Positions 42,261 through 54,283 of a stretch of 64,000 nt of DNA are shown here, one piece after another. The DNA is from Galeruca laticollis (lineage: Eukaryota > Arthropoda > Insecta > Coleoptera > Chrysomelidae), in contig OY998180.1 in the NCBI GenBank assembly GCA_963921935.1, positions 111,792,183 through 111,856,182 of the forward strand. Direction: 5' to 3'. Positions within the stretch are counted from its first letter, which is position 1. Every line of letters begins with the position of its first letter. The notes beneath the pieces were generated by a model, which was not told the DNA's origin, did not search any database, and saw only the letters and a list, made by a program, of their open reading frames with translations. A program made the position numbers and the translations under genes.

Positions 42261-43436
42261 ATCGCGCGTGCTTGAAAGACCTTTTTATCCACTTATACTT
42301 GAATATACTATTAAAAATGTCCAAAACCAATGTCAGTTTGAAAAAAGTGAAAAAAAGAGCGTGTATTTAATACGTTACTGTTGTTATCTGTAATTGTTAT
42401 TTAGTAGTTGTAATTTCCACTATAATCTATTAAAGAAACCTCTTTGCTACGTCCGGGAGTATACGATAACGAATTTATATTAATATTTATTGTTAATTAC
42501 GTCAAACTTTACTTCGATCTATAGCGTCAATTATTGTACAAATTAAAAAATTTATAATTGATTTTTGTTGTTACCAACGTCCATACTAATAGACTAGTCA
42601 ATCTTGACAGTTATTTGACTCGAGAACTAATTGTCTGTGTGAAATAAAATTACTATTTTCTTGAGTATCTACGTCCAAAAATCAAAAAGTGCTTTATAAC
42701 TGAATATAAATAGATAATTGAAACCCCTTTCAAACGCGGTATCACAAGCTACCCCTTTTAATTTAACATTTTTATATGGGTGTTATTACCCCTAAGGGAA
42801 GTGAATAATTATATTCAGAAAGTGTAGTTTCATATTGGCCTGTTTCAGAATTATTCATTTGCATTCATAATTATGTAGAAAATAAATTGATCTGTTACTA
42901 TAGGACCTCATGAAGAATTACCCTGTATATTTATATGGAGTGTTCTAAGGTTACATCGAACCCTTCCTTATTGAGAAACAAATTATATATAATTACTTTA
43001 ATCTCTTTCACTCTCCGGCCGCACTTAATATTGAATAGTATGTTATCTGTCTGAAAAATAATACATAGTAGCCTAAATTAGGATTATTTGCTTGGAAAAG
43101 CGGAAATATGGGTACGCCTCTGGTTAATTATATATAACAGAAAAAAAATAAATTAGGTACTAGAAGTAATGTGATGTGATGAATATAAATATTTGAAATT
43201 GAATATTCGTGTATGGTTTGTTGTATTCATCTACAGGGTGTTCGAATAAAATATCGACTTTGCAGTAGTCAGATATTATATAGATTACATCTAACGACTC
43301 TTTTGATTATTATATTTTGCTTTTCTAAAAGATTTTCCAAAACAATAAATAGCAATGTTTGATGATTTGTGACAGATGAACATTTTTTAAATACAATTGT
43401 CTGAATGTGGTATACACACTAGATATAAATTGATTC
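42261..43436. other. Unassigned stretch with mariner-like terminus
   Basis: ctacagggtgttcgaataaa (43235) and accctgtatatttatatgg (42920) resemble dispersed MITE ends in opposite orientation about 310 bp apart, so a small MITE may lie between them. No gene found. Confidence 0.4.
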
Positions 43437-44058
43437 AATGAAACGACAAGTACTGAGTGTGCAGTTTATTATAAATTCAGCTAAGCGCTTTCATCCACTA
43501 GGACATTATCAAAGCTGTCCTATAAAATTACAAAAGTAGACTAATTGAAAAACAATTCAAAAAATTGAACTTACGTCAAAAAGGTTTCAACAGGTGTCTG
43601 AAAAACATAAAGCTTTGCACTTGTTATGCATAACTAGTTGAAATTGTTAAAAGTTACAATTCTTGTAATTCATTAAAATAAAATAAGTTAAAATTAACCC
43701 TATAATAAGGGTGTACAATTATATTTTACATGTTATTTTCAATTGAACACTTATAATATGTAAAATATAGTTTGACACCCTTATTATAGAATTAATTTTG
43801 AGTAATTTCATTTTAATTATTTACAAGTATTACAACTTTTAACAATTTCAACTAGTTGTGCATAACAAGTGCGAAGTTTTATGTTTTTTAGACACCTGTT
43901 GTATGTAGCCTTTTATGACGTAAGCTCAATTTTTTAAATTATTCTTTCAATTAGTCATCTTTTGTAATTTTATAGGAGATCTTTAATAATGGCCTAGTGG
44001 CTGAAAGCGCTTAGCAGAATTTATAATAAACTGCACACTCAGTGCTCGTCGTTTCATT
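43437..44058. repeat. Near-perfect foldback, two arms of about 310 bp
   Basis: The left arm (43437 to about 43747) is mirrored by the right arm (to 44058): aatgaaacgac...cagtttattataaattc..., tttatgcataactagttg..., acccttattatag. There is almost no loop. Each arm contains a hammerhead-like hairpin (arm strand reading TGATAAT-GTCC-TAGT-GGAT-GAAAGCGC at 43495-43515 on the minus strand, and TAATAAT-GGCC-TAGT-GGCT-GAAAGCGC on the plus strand near 43990-44015). Confidence 0.92.
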
Positions 44059-44279
44059 TACTCAATTTTTTAAATAGATTCTATTACGTAAAATCTATGG
44101 TATAACGTTCTATGTGTGACATATACAAATTTATTCAGCTATTATGAGTCGTCTAGAAATTTTTGCGACAGAACTCCATATCAAGTCATAAAACAGCCGC
44201 ACTGGGAGAGTAGACCGTTCATGACACACGCACACACCTGTCTAAACCCGACCCTCATAAAATGCATCATTTAAAGAAC

Positions 44280-47064
44280 GATTAATTCCGGGAAGAGCAT
44301 ACCAGCACCCCCCATCTTATCCGATGGGGACCTCAGTCGTCGCTGTTGATGACTCCTCCATTCCACTTTCCTGGGTTTTTGTGGAAGTGTTTGGCTGTCC
44401 TCTTCTTTTCCTCAGGGTAGTGTTACTCCTTTTTGGCATCTTTTCCTCGTCGATCGCGTTGGGTGTGTGTGTTTAGCGGCCTCTAGAACTGGCAAATTCT
44501 TAACCGGCTTACTACGTCTAAGAACGACCTTAAGGAGTGGAACCATTTGCTAAAGCTGTCCCTACTCGAGATCCTGCTCATATTTTTGGGAATGAGTAGG
44601 CACTATAATGGATGGTTCCTATTCTTTCATTGTTCAGTGCTTCTTGGTCTTCATTGCTGGTCGCGGTCAAGCTGTTGATAACTGGCGTAGTCTTCTCCCT
44701 CATCTGGATGAGTCTTCAGCTCTTCGAATTTTATCCTGGCTGTCTCTTCCATAATGTCTGGATCTTCTCTTGGTCCAACTCTCGGTATATATGCTGGTTC
44801 CTTATGTACCAAGGGGCGTTCACCGCTTGCCTCAAGCTGATGTTCTGCTGGACTTGGACCTTCCTTCGGTGGCTCTCTGCAGTGTATCCCCATGCTGTAC
44901 ATGCTAATATCATGATGGGGATGAGGATAGCCCTGATGAGTCGAAGCTTGGTCTTCAGTTCCAGCTGGGATCTCCTTTCGATGAGTCCTCCCATTTGTCC
45001 TCTTGCCTTTTCCGTCTTATCAGATAGGTAGGACGGGGTCCTTGAACGTCAATCCTTGCTCTAGGATGACTCCCACATACTTTGCTCTAGTGTTCCAGCT
45101 GACTTCTTCTCCCACTATGTTCACGTTGTCTTCGAGTCTCTTCCTGTTCTTTCTAAAGAACACGGCTTGGGTCTTCTCTGCATTGAAGCTGATCATCCAC
45201 ACCAGTCGTCGATTCGGTCCACGGCTTCTTGTAGTCTTCTCGTTACCATCGCTGGCTGGGTGCTTCTGGTTGCGATGGCAGTGTCGTCTGCGTAGAGGGC
45301 CATCATGGTGTTGTCTGCCTTGGGAAAGGCCGCCGTGTAGATGTAGAACATCGGCGAAAGGCAGGCTACCTGTCGTACTCAATCTCAGTGTGGATTTGGT
45401 CATGTTGAGCTTGTTCCGGAATCTTCTGTTCTTCAAATAGTCGCGCAGCAGCTTCGTGAGTGCTCTGGAGTATCAAGCTTCACTCATCTTGTATATCAGA
45501 CCTTCGTGCCAGACACGGTCGAGGCTTTACTGATATCCAAGAAGATGTCACCAGTTGCTTGGTTTCTGTTGAATCCTTGGGTGGCATATTCTACTATCTT
45601 CGGGACTTCGACTTCGGCTCTCCGTTGTTTCCTGCATCCGAACTATTTTTCTGTAAGTATCTCGATGGCTTCTGTTTTCTCTTGAAGTTTCTTCAACATG
45701 ACCCTCTCGGCTATCTTGCACATCGTGATGAAGGTATGGATAGGCCTGTAGATCTGCGGGAACATCGGGTCCTTTTCGGTCTTCCTCAGCATGATGTTCT
45801 CCGCTTCTTTCTATTCGTCTGGGAAGTGCTTGCTCTTCAGTATTCCGTTGATGATGGCTGTCAGGAATACCACTCCTTTTCTTCGTAGGTGCTTCAGGGC
45901 GTTGTTGGTGATGCCACCTTTCTCTGGTGTCTTCCTCTTGTGTCTTGTCCGGATGATATAGGCTACTTCGTCAGGGGTAGTGTAGTCTAGGTTTCCGTGG
46001 TCGTCGTCTTCGTCGTCTTGGTTTTGGACTTCTTCGACTCGTCTGGGTGCTCATTCAGGGTGAACTGGCGCTCAATGGTTCTTCTGAAGGCTTCTGCTTT
46101 TTCCTAGTCTGTGTAGGCTAGTCCGTTGTATTGTTGGGGTCTCTCTTTTGGCTAGCTTCCATAGTCTTGGTGAGTCCGGGTCCAGTTGTTCTAGTCTTTG
46201 GATCGGTGATGCTTCAGTTGCGTCTTGACTTCTTCTTTGGGTCTGTTTGCTTCTCATTTGTCTTCTGGATTTCTTATCCTATTGGCTTTTTTTCTCGCTC
46301 TCTTTTTCATCCTGATGAGCTCTTGTAGTTCGTCGTTCTTGTAGTTCTTCACTCCCTTCGTTGCAGTGCTCTCTTCCATCGCCCGTTGGATGGCTTCTTG
46401 CAGCTGTCTCAGTTGATCTTCCACGTCTGCACTTGAACTTATTCCAGTCGGTCTTCTTCACTTCTCTTCCTGTTGTTCATTGACCTTCTCCCAGCGTGAG
46501 AATGACTCGCTCTTGCTCGGCACCTCCTTCTCCGTTGATAATGTCCCATACCTCTGTGATGTCTTGAAGTATGGCGATATCCAGTACGTCTGCTTCTTCT
46601 TTGACAGGTGTGTGTTGGTCCTGGTGGTTAAATGATGTGCAGCTCAAGTCATCTGTCTGCGATGCCTGTCAGCTTTCTTCCTGCTATGTGGAGGTATCTG
46701 CTGTTCAAGACTCTGGATTTGGCGTTCAGATCTCCCATAAGGACTCTTTGGTTATCATCTGGAAGGAGGACTTCTTCATCTTCTTAGTGCAGGACGTCTA
46801 CATGTCTCTTGTAAGCTGATACGATCCGTATTTTGCTGAAACCTGTTTGGACTGCAATGATGTGGCTTTCATCGTCAGGAGGTCGGGTGTGGTTATTCTG
46901 TGGTGGCCCACTCCAGTCTTCACTAGGATGGCTGTTCTTCCGCTTCTGGCGTTGTTGTCGTCTCTATAGTTCCTGTAGTCCGACCATCTGGCAATGCTCT
47001 GTTTGCAAAATGTTCTGTTCACAGTAATTATACTCAAATGTTTTCTTTCACAGAAAGTTGCCAA
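44280..47064 (-). pseudogene. Jockey-like LINE with endonuclease and RT, multiply frameshifted
   Basis: Minus strand. An AP-type endonuclease starts near 47040 (RNYRDDNNARSGRTAILVKT, later VLMGDLNAKSRVLNSR). A basic linker follows (46.1-46.5 kb). RT blocks include a motif A remnant (GDIFLDISKAS, about 45550), motif C ALYADDTAIATRS (about 45290-45310), and the C-terminal block RLIRAILIPIMILACTAWGY with the typical RQAVNAPWYIRNQ ending near 44800. 44280-44600 is Cys/Pro-poor 3' text, likely untranslated. At least five frame changes are needed, so it is dead. The same family ends at the left edge of the window (1-1010). The long Ser/Leu-rich frames on the plus strand here are antisense shadows. 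Confidence 0.88.
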
Positions 47065-48374
47065 AAATAGTAGTTAACAACTTATTGCTAACACTTTTTT
47101 TTATTAGGTAAGTAGCAGTTATACTTCTGCAGTTTTTCCAGCTCTGTGTGTTTATACGAGTGTAATAATAAATTAATATAAACTGATCATATATAATTTT
47201 CTACTTTTATCTTGATTTAACATCATTTGAGAATATAATGATACTCCAATCTAGAATGTATGTAACTCAAAATATTTTTTAATTATTGCATAGTTTTTAC
47301 ACTATAATTTATTTGTTGTCATTATGTTTGTTAAGAAAAGTACTTTGTGAAAGAAATTATTTGTAGTGTATTTTTATACCAAAATAAATAAATTGTTTTA
47401 TTTTTTCCAATTTAATTAACCATTTATGGTCAATCATTTGATATTTCATTTAATTTAATTCAACATCTAATCATTATTTAGTTAATGGAGTTTAATTGAA
47501 TGAAATGTCAAACGATGGACTATTAATGGATATTTTGAAATAAAATAATTAAAATACAGTATATTTGAATATACCGCCAATCCGCCAAAACCTAAAATTA
47601 CAGAAATCTTTCCAATATCATTCAGTTGTTCAGTCGACGGGCTCTTTAGATGGCGCCACAATCAGTGTCTCATCTATCTGTGGGTTATCTGTGTTCTACA
47701 CAACGTTTGACAACTAATCCTATGCTTACTTGATAAACGGTAAAAACACTTTTAAAAAGTTTTTAGTAACTTTCGAATTGATAAGTCGTTAATGTTTTTT
47801 ATCTTCTGCTATCATTAAATTATTTTTTTGTAGTACTGTAAGTAAATCTTGGACATCGTATTAATAAGTAAATTTAACCTCGTTATATACTGTACTGTAA
47901 AAATGGTGAATGCGTAAATTGGTACATAGTGCATTAATAAAACTGTAAATATTAGCCAAGAGGCTTATTTGATCGAATTCCAACAAGAGGACCTTTTCGT
48001 TAGCTTAATGTGTGGGGAAGCCAATTCCGATAATTTCATACAGGGTGTGCCATCCTTGCAAAATGTTTGGATCACTAACCATTGCGAGTAGTCCGTCCCT
48101 GGCTTCAAGGCACTACTGTGAATCTGTTTACCTTTACAAAATAAACATACACGTACATTATAGCTTAGCCGTAAATTTTATGAAGATCAAATAACTAGTA
48201 AAAAAAATAAAAGTAAAAACCAAATTCAAAATTAAAACTTTGGTGGCCTATAACTCGAAAATGAGGGCCTGCATAGAAAAAGTTTATATGAAGTACTAAC
48301 ATTATTTTGGCTCAGATTATACGCTCCTGACTTTTTTCCCATTAGTCCCGAGAAACCCTGTATACAGACGCTTG
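47065..48374. other. Unassigned stretch
   Basis: Very AT-rich. 48040 has catacagggtgtgccatcc and 48350 has aaccctgtatacaga: opposed mariner-type ends about 310 bp apart, suggesting a MITE at about 48042-48367. 47620-47710 is less AT-rich but unrecognised. Confidence 0.45.
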
Positions 48375-49027
48375 CAAAAACAGCAATGAGTAGGATGCAC
48401 GGTGACTTCACTGAACGATGTCCGCTATCGAACGAAATGTTGTCTGCACTGACTCTCTGTCTCTCTCCTCAATTCAAGAAATTAAAAAAGCCAACTCTAA
48501 ACATCCACTAATACAAGAAATCCACGAAAGATACGAGAAAGTCTTCTCTCAAAACACCACGGTTACGATAATGTGAACCCCATCACACTTTGGAATCACA
48601 GGGTATGTAACAGCCGACAACGCCGCTAAGTTGGCCGCTACAACTAACACCCAAAAAACAAATCCATACCGACCTATAATCTCTGTTTAAAAAACATGAG
48701 ACTCCTGGCAACCATACTGAGACACAACACATTTCGCCCTTCATGAAATCCAGCCTACCGTAAAATATCACCATGACTCCAGACTTTCCAGAAAAGAAAA
48801 AGTAATTATAAGAAGACTGCCTATTGGACATATACGTTATACCCATGGGTACTTGATGACACAAGAAGATCGTCCCTTGTGCCAGTTATGTTCCGTACAT
48901 CTAACTGTTAAACACATCCTAGTGGAATGTCCCCGCTACCCAATCTACCAGCAAAAACACAACATAAAAGAACCATTTAATAAATCTACCAAAACTGTTT
49001 TATCTAAAATGTATGAAATATTGTAAC
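48375..49027 (+). pseudogene. LINE 3' fragment: RNase H end and zinc finger
   Basis: The plus strand encodes, with breaks, VCTDSLSLSSIQEI (RNase H third acidic block), TPSHFGITGYVTADNAAKLA (fourth block), then LPIGHIRYTHGYLMTQEDRP and the finger CQLCSVHLTVKHILVECPRY, ending at a taa near 49026. It is the same domain order as 38.0-38.7 kb (finger wording HLTVKHILVEC against RLTVKHIIINC), but a different, older lineage and the opposite strand. Severely 5' truncated. A segment in the middle (48640-48780) is out of frame. Confidence 0.82.
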
Positions 49028-49082
49028 TGTATCTGTCGAGATACGTTAATTTAATTTAAAAAAAATTTCAAATTGTTATATA

Positions 49083-51904
49083 GGGTAAAGTCGGGTGAGA
49101 TGGCCACCGTTTTGCATAGTAGGAGCCTGTAAATTTTTGGTGAGGGTTAGGCTCCATACAATATTTTTTTGTCATTGTTTACCTATCATCCGATCTTACT
49201 GGTGAATAAATACATTGAAAACACTTTTATTTTTTATTATTTAGAAAAATCAGTTGTATATGGCCATCTATCCCGGTTCGGTGGGGTCAGTTGGCCAATG
49301 CAATAAGGGATAGATGGCCACAATATAAAAACGCGAATAAAACATAAAAATATGAAAATAACACACTACTTATTGAAACAAAATATAAAAAATATCCTTA
49401 ACAACTATCTTGCTTCTTTTTAAACGCAGTTTTACCACAATTTTGGCATGTGTTTAAATAGGAAGAGCAATTTTCATGAAACCACTTCTGGCAAATTATG
49501 CACTGCAACCAATCTTCTTTTTTTTGTGATGTTATAACTTTCTCCTCATCCTACACATTCAGTTTCATCCACCTCAGAAATGGCATCACTTTCCTCTTCA
49601 TATTAAACTTCAATATTCTCCTCCTCATCAGAACTTGACGAAGGCGAACCATAGATAAGATAATATAATATACAATAGATGGGCCACTCTACTGAATAAT
49701 TATTCAATGTTATTTTACTTCTTCAACCCACCGCTATAGCGCTGCATATAGAACCAGCGGGCTTTTTGAAATATATGGAAATAACTATTTTTGCTATTTA
49801 TTTTCAACAGATAGAAATAGTGAGCTCTAATGTATTTTCATGCACCTTTTTAAAGGGCTCGAGAATACATTAGCTTACACCAATTTTATCAATCGACAAC
49901 GCTATTAATAAGGAATTTTATGAAAAGTGGAATTAATATTCCAAAATAAAAGACTGATAGCAACTGTCTTTGCTCGTTTTTTTGCAGAAACAACTAACTT
50001 AGGTGTGGGATTAATTTGATCTAAGAGCTTTCCAGGCGTCAAATCTGGAACAGATGTCCCTTCCGCTGGAGTTGAACATCGAGGTTCTGTACCAGCATGG
50101 CTACAGGATGGCATCGACTCATCCATTATGATGACTGGATGTCTAAGTTCTTGTGTTGCTTCAGCGTTCGATTGTTGAGTGTTCTTTACTTGTGTCTGTG
50201 TGAGGGTTCTATGGTATTCCCTAGTTTCGCTGTTTACTATTCGATCAGCAACTGTGTAAGAATGATCGGGTATGGAATCGGGGTTCCAGGGAAATATCCC
50301 AGTGGCCCTGAAGCCGGATATAGCATTTCCAGCGGTCGCGGACTTGCTCCAGCTTTTCGTTAAAAGTTCACCAAACTGGAGTCTTCCCAGTTTCCTTCCG
50401 GCGTGACTCTGCATCCACTCTTTGCAGGATTGATAGTAGAAGCACTTGAGCGACTTGAAAAAAGCTCTGTCGAGCGACTGCAAATAATGGGTAGTGTGCG
50501 GAGGTAGGCACAATAAAACGACATTGTTTGCATCAGCGGTTTCTAAAACTTCAACACAAGAACAGTGAGAAGCATGCCCGTCAAGAATTAATAATGCCTT
50601 CCCTTCTCCTTCACGTGGCAAGAAGCGGTTTTTAAACCAATTCAAAAAAATCGTTGCAGTAACGTAGGCTGATTTTTGAGACATTACAATATGTGAACCA
50701 GGCGGCATTTAATCAGTCCACTCAGTCTTTAAATTCTTGCCTTTAAATACACAGACCGGCGGCAGAAAAAAACCTTCAGCGTTACAACAAGCTATGCACG
50801 ATATTGTCTCACCCTTTTCCCCTGATGTCACTGTGACAACATCCTTTGCTCCTTTTTGGGCTAAGACATGGCCAGGACGATTATTTAATTGAAGACCTGT
50901 TTCGTCGACATTATAAATGCATCCAGGTTTGTTGAAAAGCTCATTTTGTTCCAGTACTTCTTGCAGTAAAGTGAAATAATTTCCCACGTCTAAACGGTTC
51001 ATGCCTTCACCTCGTCCTAGAGATACACCCTCAGCCTTGCGAATAGACAAGTCTGGATGTCTTCTCAAAAAGACCTAAACCAATCGGAACCGGCACATCC
51101 TTTTTCTTTGTTGAACTTGTGATTGATTTTTAGACTTTCCGCAAAATTATAGGCAAGCTTTCGGACATCTGGAACTGTCATAGGAAAACCGCATTTTTGT
51201 GCCTTCTTAATATGTTGCACCAATTTATTTTCATTTGCCTCCCCCAACATGCTATCCGGCCCCATTTTACCTGTCGTCGACACATTTTTTTTCAATTTCC
51301 TTTCAAGAGTTTTCCTAGGAATGCCATAGTTTTTTGAAGCGCCGTTCACAGAATAACCGTTTCTGACAGCGTCCATTGCTCGCCGCAGATTTTCTTCAGT
51401 ATAGTTTCCACGATTCGAGTTCCTTCTTTGATACTCCGTTGGCATGTTTTCGCAGCAGAATGGAAATGATGCCAAACTGTAAAGAAAGACGTAAAAATAT
51501 ATGGCCATCTGTCCCTACTATTGGTTGGTCATCTCTCCCAAATGCTAGGGAGAGAGGGCCAACGTGACAAACAAAACCCACCTCACATTTTTAACTGTTG
51601 TTTGAGGTTAGAATCATCTAATGAACATTGTACTCACCTAATATGTTGAAATCGGCACTAAATTTCCTCACAAACATTCACAGTAGAAGGTGACACAAAA
51701 CGAATGTAAAATTTTATAAGGAGGTGATATTATTTTTATTGTTTTGACGCTTTAACGTGACCTCGACTTAAACGACAACACACTGGCTGTGCTTATGGAT
51801 AATCATTTATTGTCGGAGAGGACAGGCAGCACCATCTCACGACCCTTTAGTCAAGTTTTAGCCGTTGGCCATCTCTCCGGACTGGCCATCTCACCCGACT
51901 ACCC
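49083..51904 (-). mobile_element. Complete pogo/Tigger-type DNA transposon
   Basis: 2822 bp with inverted ends gggtaaagtcgggtgagatg (49083) and the complement of gggtagtcgggtgagatggc (ending 51904), flanked by TA on both sides (49081-49082, 51905-51906). Extra copies of the ggccatct(c/a)tccc word lie inside both ends (49263, 49306, 51493, 51530, 51867). The transposase pseudogene lies on the minus strand. Confidence 0.93.
49402..51508 (-). pseudogene. pogo-type transposase with C-terminal zinc finger
   Basis: N-terminal part (from the ATG MPTEYQRRNSNRGNYTEENL) carries a Psq-like helix-turn-helix (AVRNGYSVNGASKNYGIPRK). A frameshift at about 51066 leads to MRRHPDLSIRK and the DDE_1 core: IYNVDETGLQ, LLILDGHASHC and HYLQSLDRAFF; second and third Asp are 36 residues apart. 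A single in-frame stop (EWTD*MPPGS, 50709-50711) splits the core. GFRATGIFPWNPDSIPD follows. Beyond 49905 reading resumes in other frames with an acidic stretch and a PHD-like finger (EDWLQCIICQKWFHENC ... CQNCGK) ending near 49402. Few lesions relative to length, so fairly young. The transposase would cut at TA targets using the inverted ends. Confidence 0.9.
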
Positions 51905-51970
51905 TATTTTTATCAACAATTGAAAAAACTTTGTACCTATCTCTAGAATTGAAGATTATATTACAATTAA

Positions 51971-54283
51971 CCCTAGTACATCACACTTATTTTTTGAGAC
52001 AAGAACTTCACACTCGGGTCTCAGAAACCCAAAGCTATTTTTTAGCAAAAAATTTAAATATTTTATGGTTTCGGGAGAATAACTAAATTTCGTAGTTTGC
52101 GTAGAAAAAAAATATAATCATGGTGTTTTATTTCACAAAAAAACAAAATAACATCAAAACATAAAACATTTTTTTGAAAAAAAATAACATGAAATTCAAA
52201 TTATTATCTACGAATACAAACTCTATATCTATCCTTGTAACAGAAAATAAACTCTTTAGACATTATCAGTCTTAGTTATTCTTAGCCAGGTATTCAGTTT
52301 CTTGGATCTTGATGTTCGCATTCACAGCATAGCTGGGCTCTATGCTCCATGCAGTATGGTATGTGACACGCAGAACACGCAAAATTAGTTTTTCTATCTT
52401 TCCCTCTTGGACAGAAGGAGCATCTAACTTTTTTTGCTAAATGAACATTATGTTGTGGTGGAGGGACTTCAATTCCGAGAATTTCAGAAATTTTTTGCCG
52501 CAATGGTTTTTGTAACGTAGTTACTGTCAAACGTTCTCGTAAACATGGTTCAATTAGACTCATTCCTAACTGCTTCAAGAAAGATTTTCGATTATTTTGT
52601 CTATCTTCTTTCTAGTGTAGATTTGCGAGAGAAAACAAAACCATTGCATTTATTCCACTAGCATCAAGTATATTGAAAAAAACTCGTAGCGGCCAACGTC
52701 TAGTCTTTCGTGAAGTAGTGTACGAATAGCAGAGCTGATCGAATGTATCTGTCCCTCCCTTTGTTTCATTATAAGAATGTATAATATTGGGCTTCCCAGT
52801 AATGGCATTTAGGGAGTCATCAGAATGCAATGTTGACAGCAAAAGTACAATTTTGTTTGGTTTAGGAGTGTATGAAACAAGAGTTTTATTTCTATCAAAA
52901 GCAAATAGCGATGTACCTACTTCTTTTTTTTTGTAGAAAGGAAGTAGGTATTTCTCTCTTATTCTTTCTCAAAGTTCCTAGGAGAGTTAATTGATACTGT
53001 TCTAACATTTGTTCAGCTAGGGGAATTGACGTAAACCAATTGTCAACTGTGAGGTTTCGATTAGTTCCATGTATTGGTTCTGAAAGTTTTCGGACATGAT
53101 AAGCCGGTACTGATTCATTGTTCTCTGTAGTTACTCTTCCTGCGTATAGAATTGCATTGAGCATATAATAAGTTTTTGAATCATTCAACAACATTATTTT
53201 AATTCCATACTTATCATGCTTACTAGCCATGTAAATTCGGAACGGGCATTTCCCTCTATATCCTACGAGCTGTTCATCTATAGTACAGCATTCATATGGT
53301 GTATAGTACGATTTACAATTATCCACAAAAATGCCAAATAATTCCCGTATAGGTGCAAATTTATCAACAAACCTTCTTTCGGCTCTAGTATCTTAACTAT
53401 CAAACCTTAGACATAATGCAATAAACTGAAATCGCTGCTGTGACATTGTCGCCCGAAATATTCCATTTCCAAATTTTACTGACCAAAGTTCATCTAAGTT
53501 ACAGTCTAATACGCGTAATGTACCTGCTAAAAAGAGCAGCCCAATAAAAGCCTTGACATCTGCTTTATTTACTCGCCTTGTATAACTCTATTGTCTAATA
53601 TCATTGCATTTACGAGTAATTTCTTCATTTGTGTATAAAACAATAATATCTAACATATGTTCGTTGAATAACAAATTCCAAGCTTGTTCAGGAGACTGAA
53701 CTGTCCTGGCTTCTCGTTTAGGGCCAGGTAAATGCATTACAATGTTTTCTTGTCTTGTACGACCCTGTCTTGCTGGGGCTTGTGTGCTCCATCGATGACC
53801 ATTTTTCCCCTGTAAACTATGGATATTTCTAACTGGTTCATCCAATACTTCGTCTTCATTTTCGCTTTGGTCTCTGTTGCTATCTGAGAGTTGCTCTTCA
53901 ACATAATCTTCGTCAGACGATCTCGTTTTCGCCCTCATTCTCCCATACATTTTCTGCCTCTCTCTGCAATTCCACCTCGGTTAATCGACGACGATTTTCT
54001 CTGCTAGTTGAAGCCATTATACTAAAATACATAAACGTGAATTAAAACAAAATAATTATCATAAACATCACACTTAGGTCTGTGGAACCCATGCTCGTAT
54101 TTTTGAAAATATCGTACCACGCTGTTTCACTCAAATGCAGCAAAACACCCGTATTCTAAGTTGGCTAACTGTAGACAAACTGAATTTACATAGACTGGCG
54201 ACGCAAACAAACCACTCATGCGCATGTCACATTACAATGAAGGACGCTCTGGGTTTCTGAGACCCAACAGTGCAGTTCCAGGG
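51971..54283 (-). mobile_element. Complete piggyBac-type DNA transposon
   Basis: 2313 bp beginning ccctagtacatc and ending ccaggg, flanked by the family's TTAA target on both sides (51967-51970 and 54284-54287). A subterminal inverted pair, gggtctcagaaaccc (52016-52030) and its complement (54251-54265), lies 45 and 18 bp from the ends: an asymmetric internal repeat as in other piggyBac elements. Confidence 0.94.
52294..54017 (-). pseudogene. piggyBac-type transposase
   Basis: From the ATG at 54017 the minus strand reads a basic N-terminus (MASTSRENRRRLTEVELQRE), shifts frame into an acidic region (DEDYVEEQLSDSN...), then FNEHMLDIIVLYTNEEI. The DDE core follows: CTIDEQLVGYRGKCPFR (first D), NLTVDNWFTSIPLAEQML (second D), SYNETKGGTDTFDQLCYSY (third D), RKTRRWPLRVFFNILD. 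It ends with a Cys-rich RING-like domain (VRCSFCPRGKD...FACSACHIPYCMEH...CCEC) at 52294. All three catalytic Asp are readable, but frame breaks near 53945, 53590, 53395, 52900 and 52610 disable it. Confidence 0.9.

Noticed and set aside
44612..45888. Four long plus-strand frames rich in Leu, Ser, Phe
   Set aside because: Antisense shadows of the Jockey-like LINE, whose YADD and other motifs are on the minus strand.
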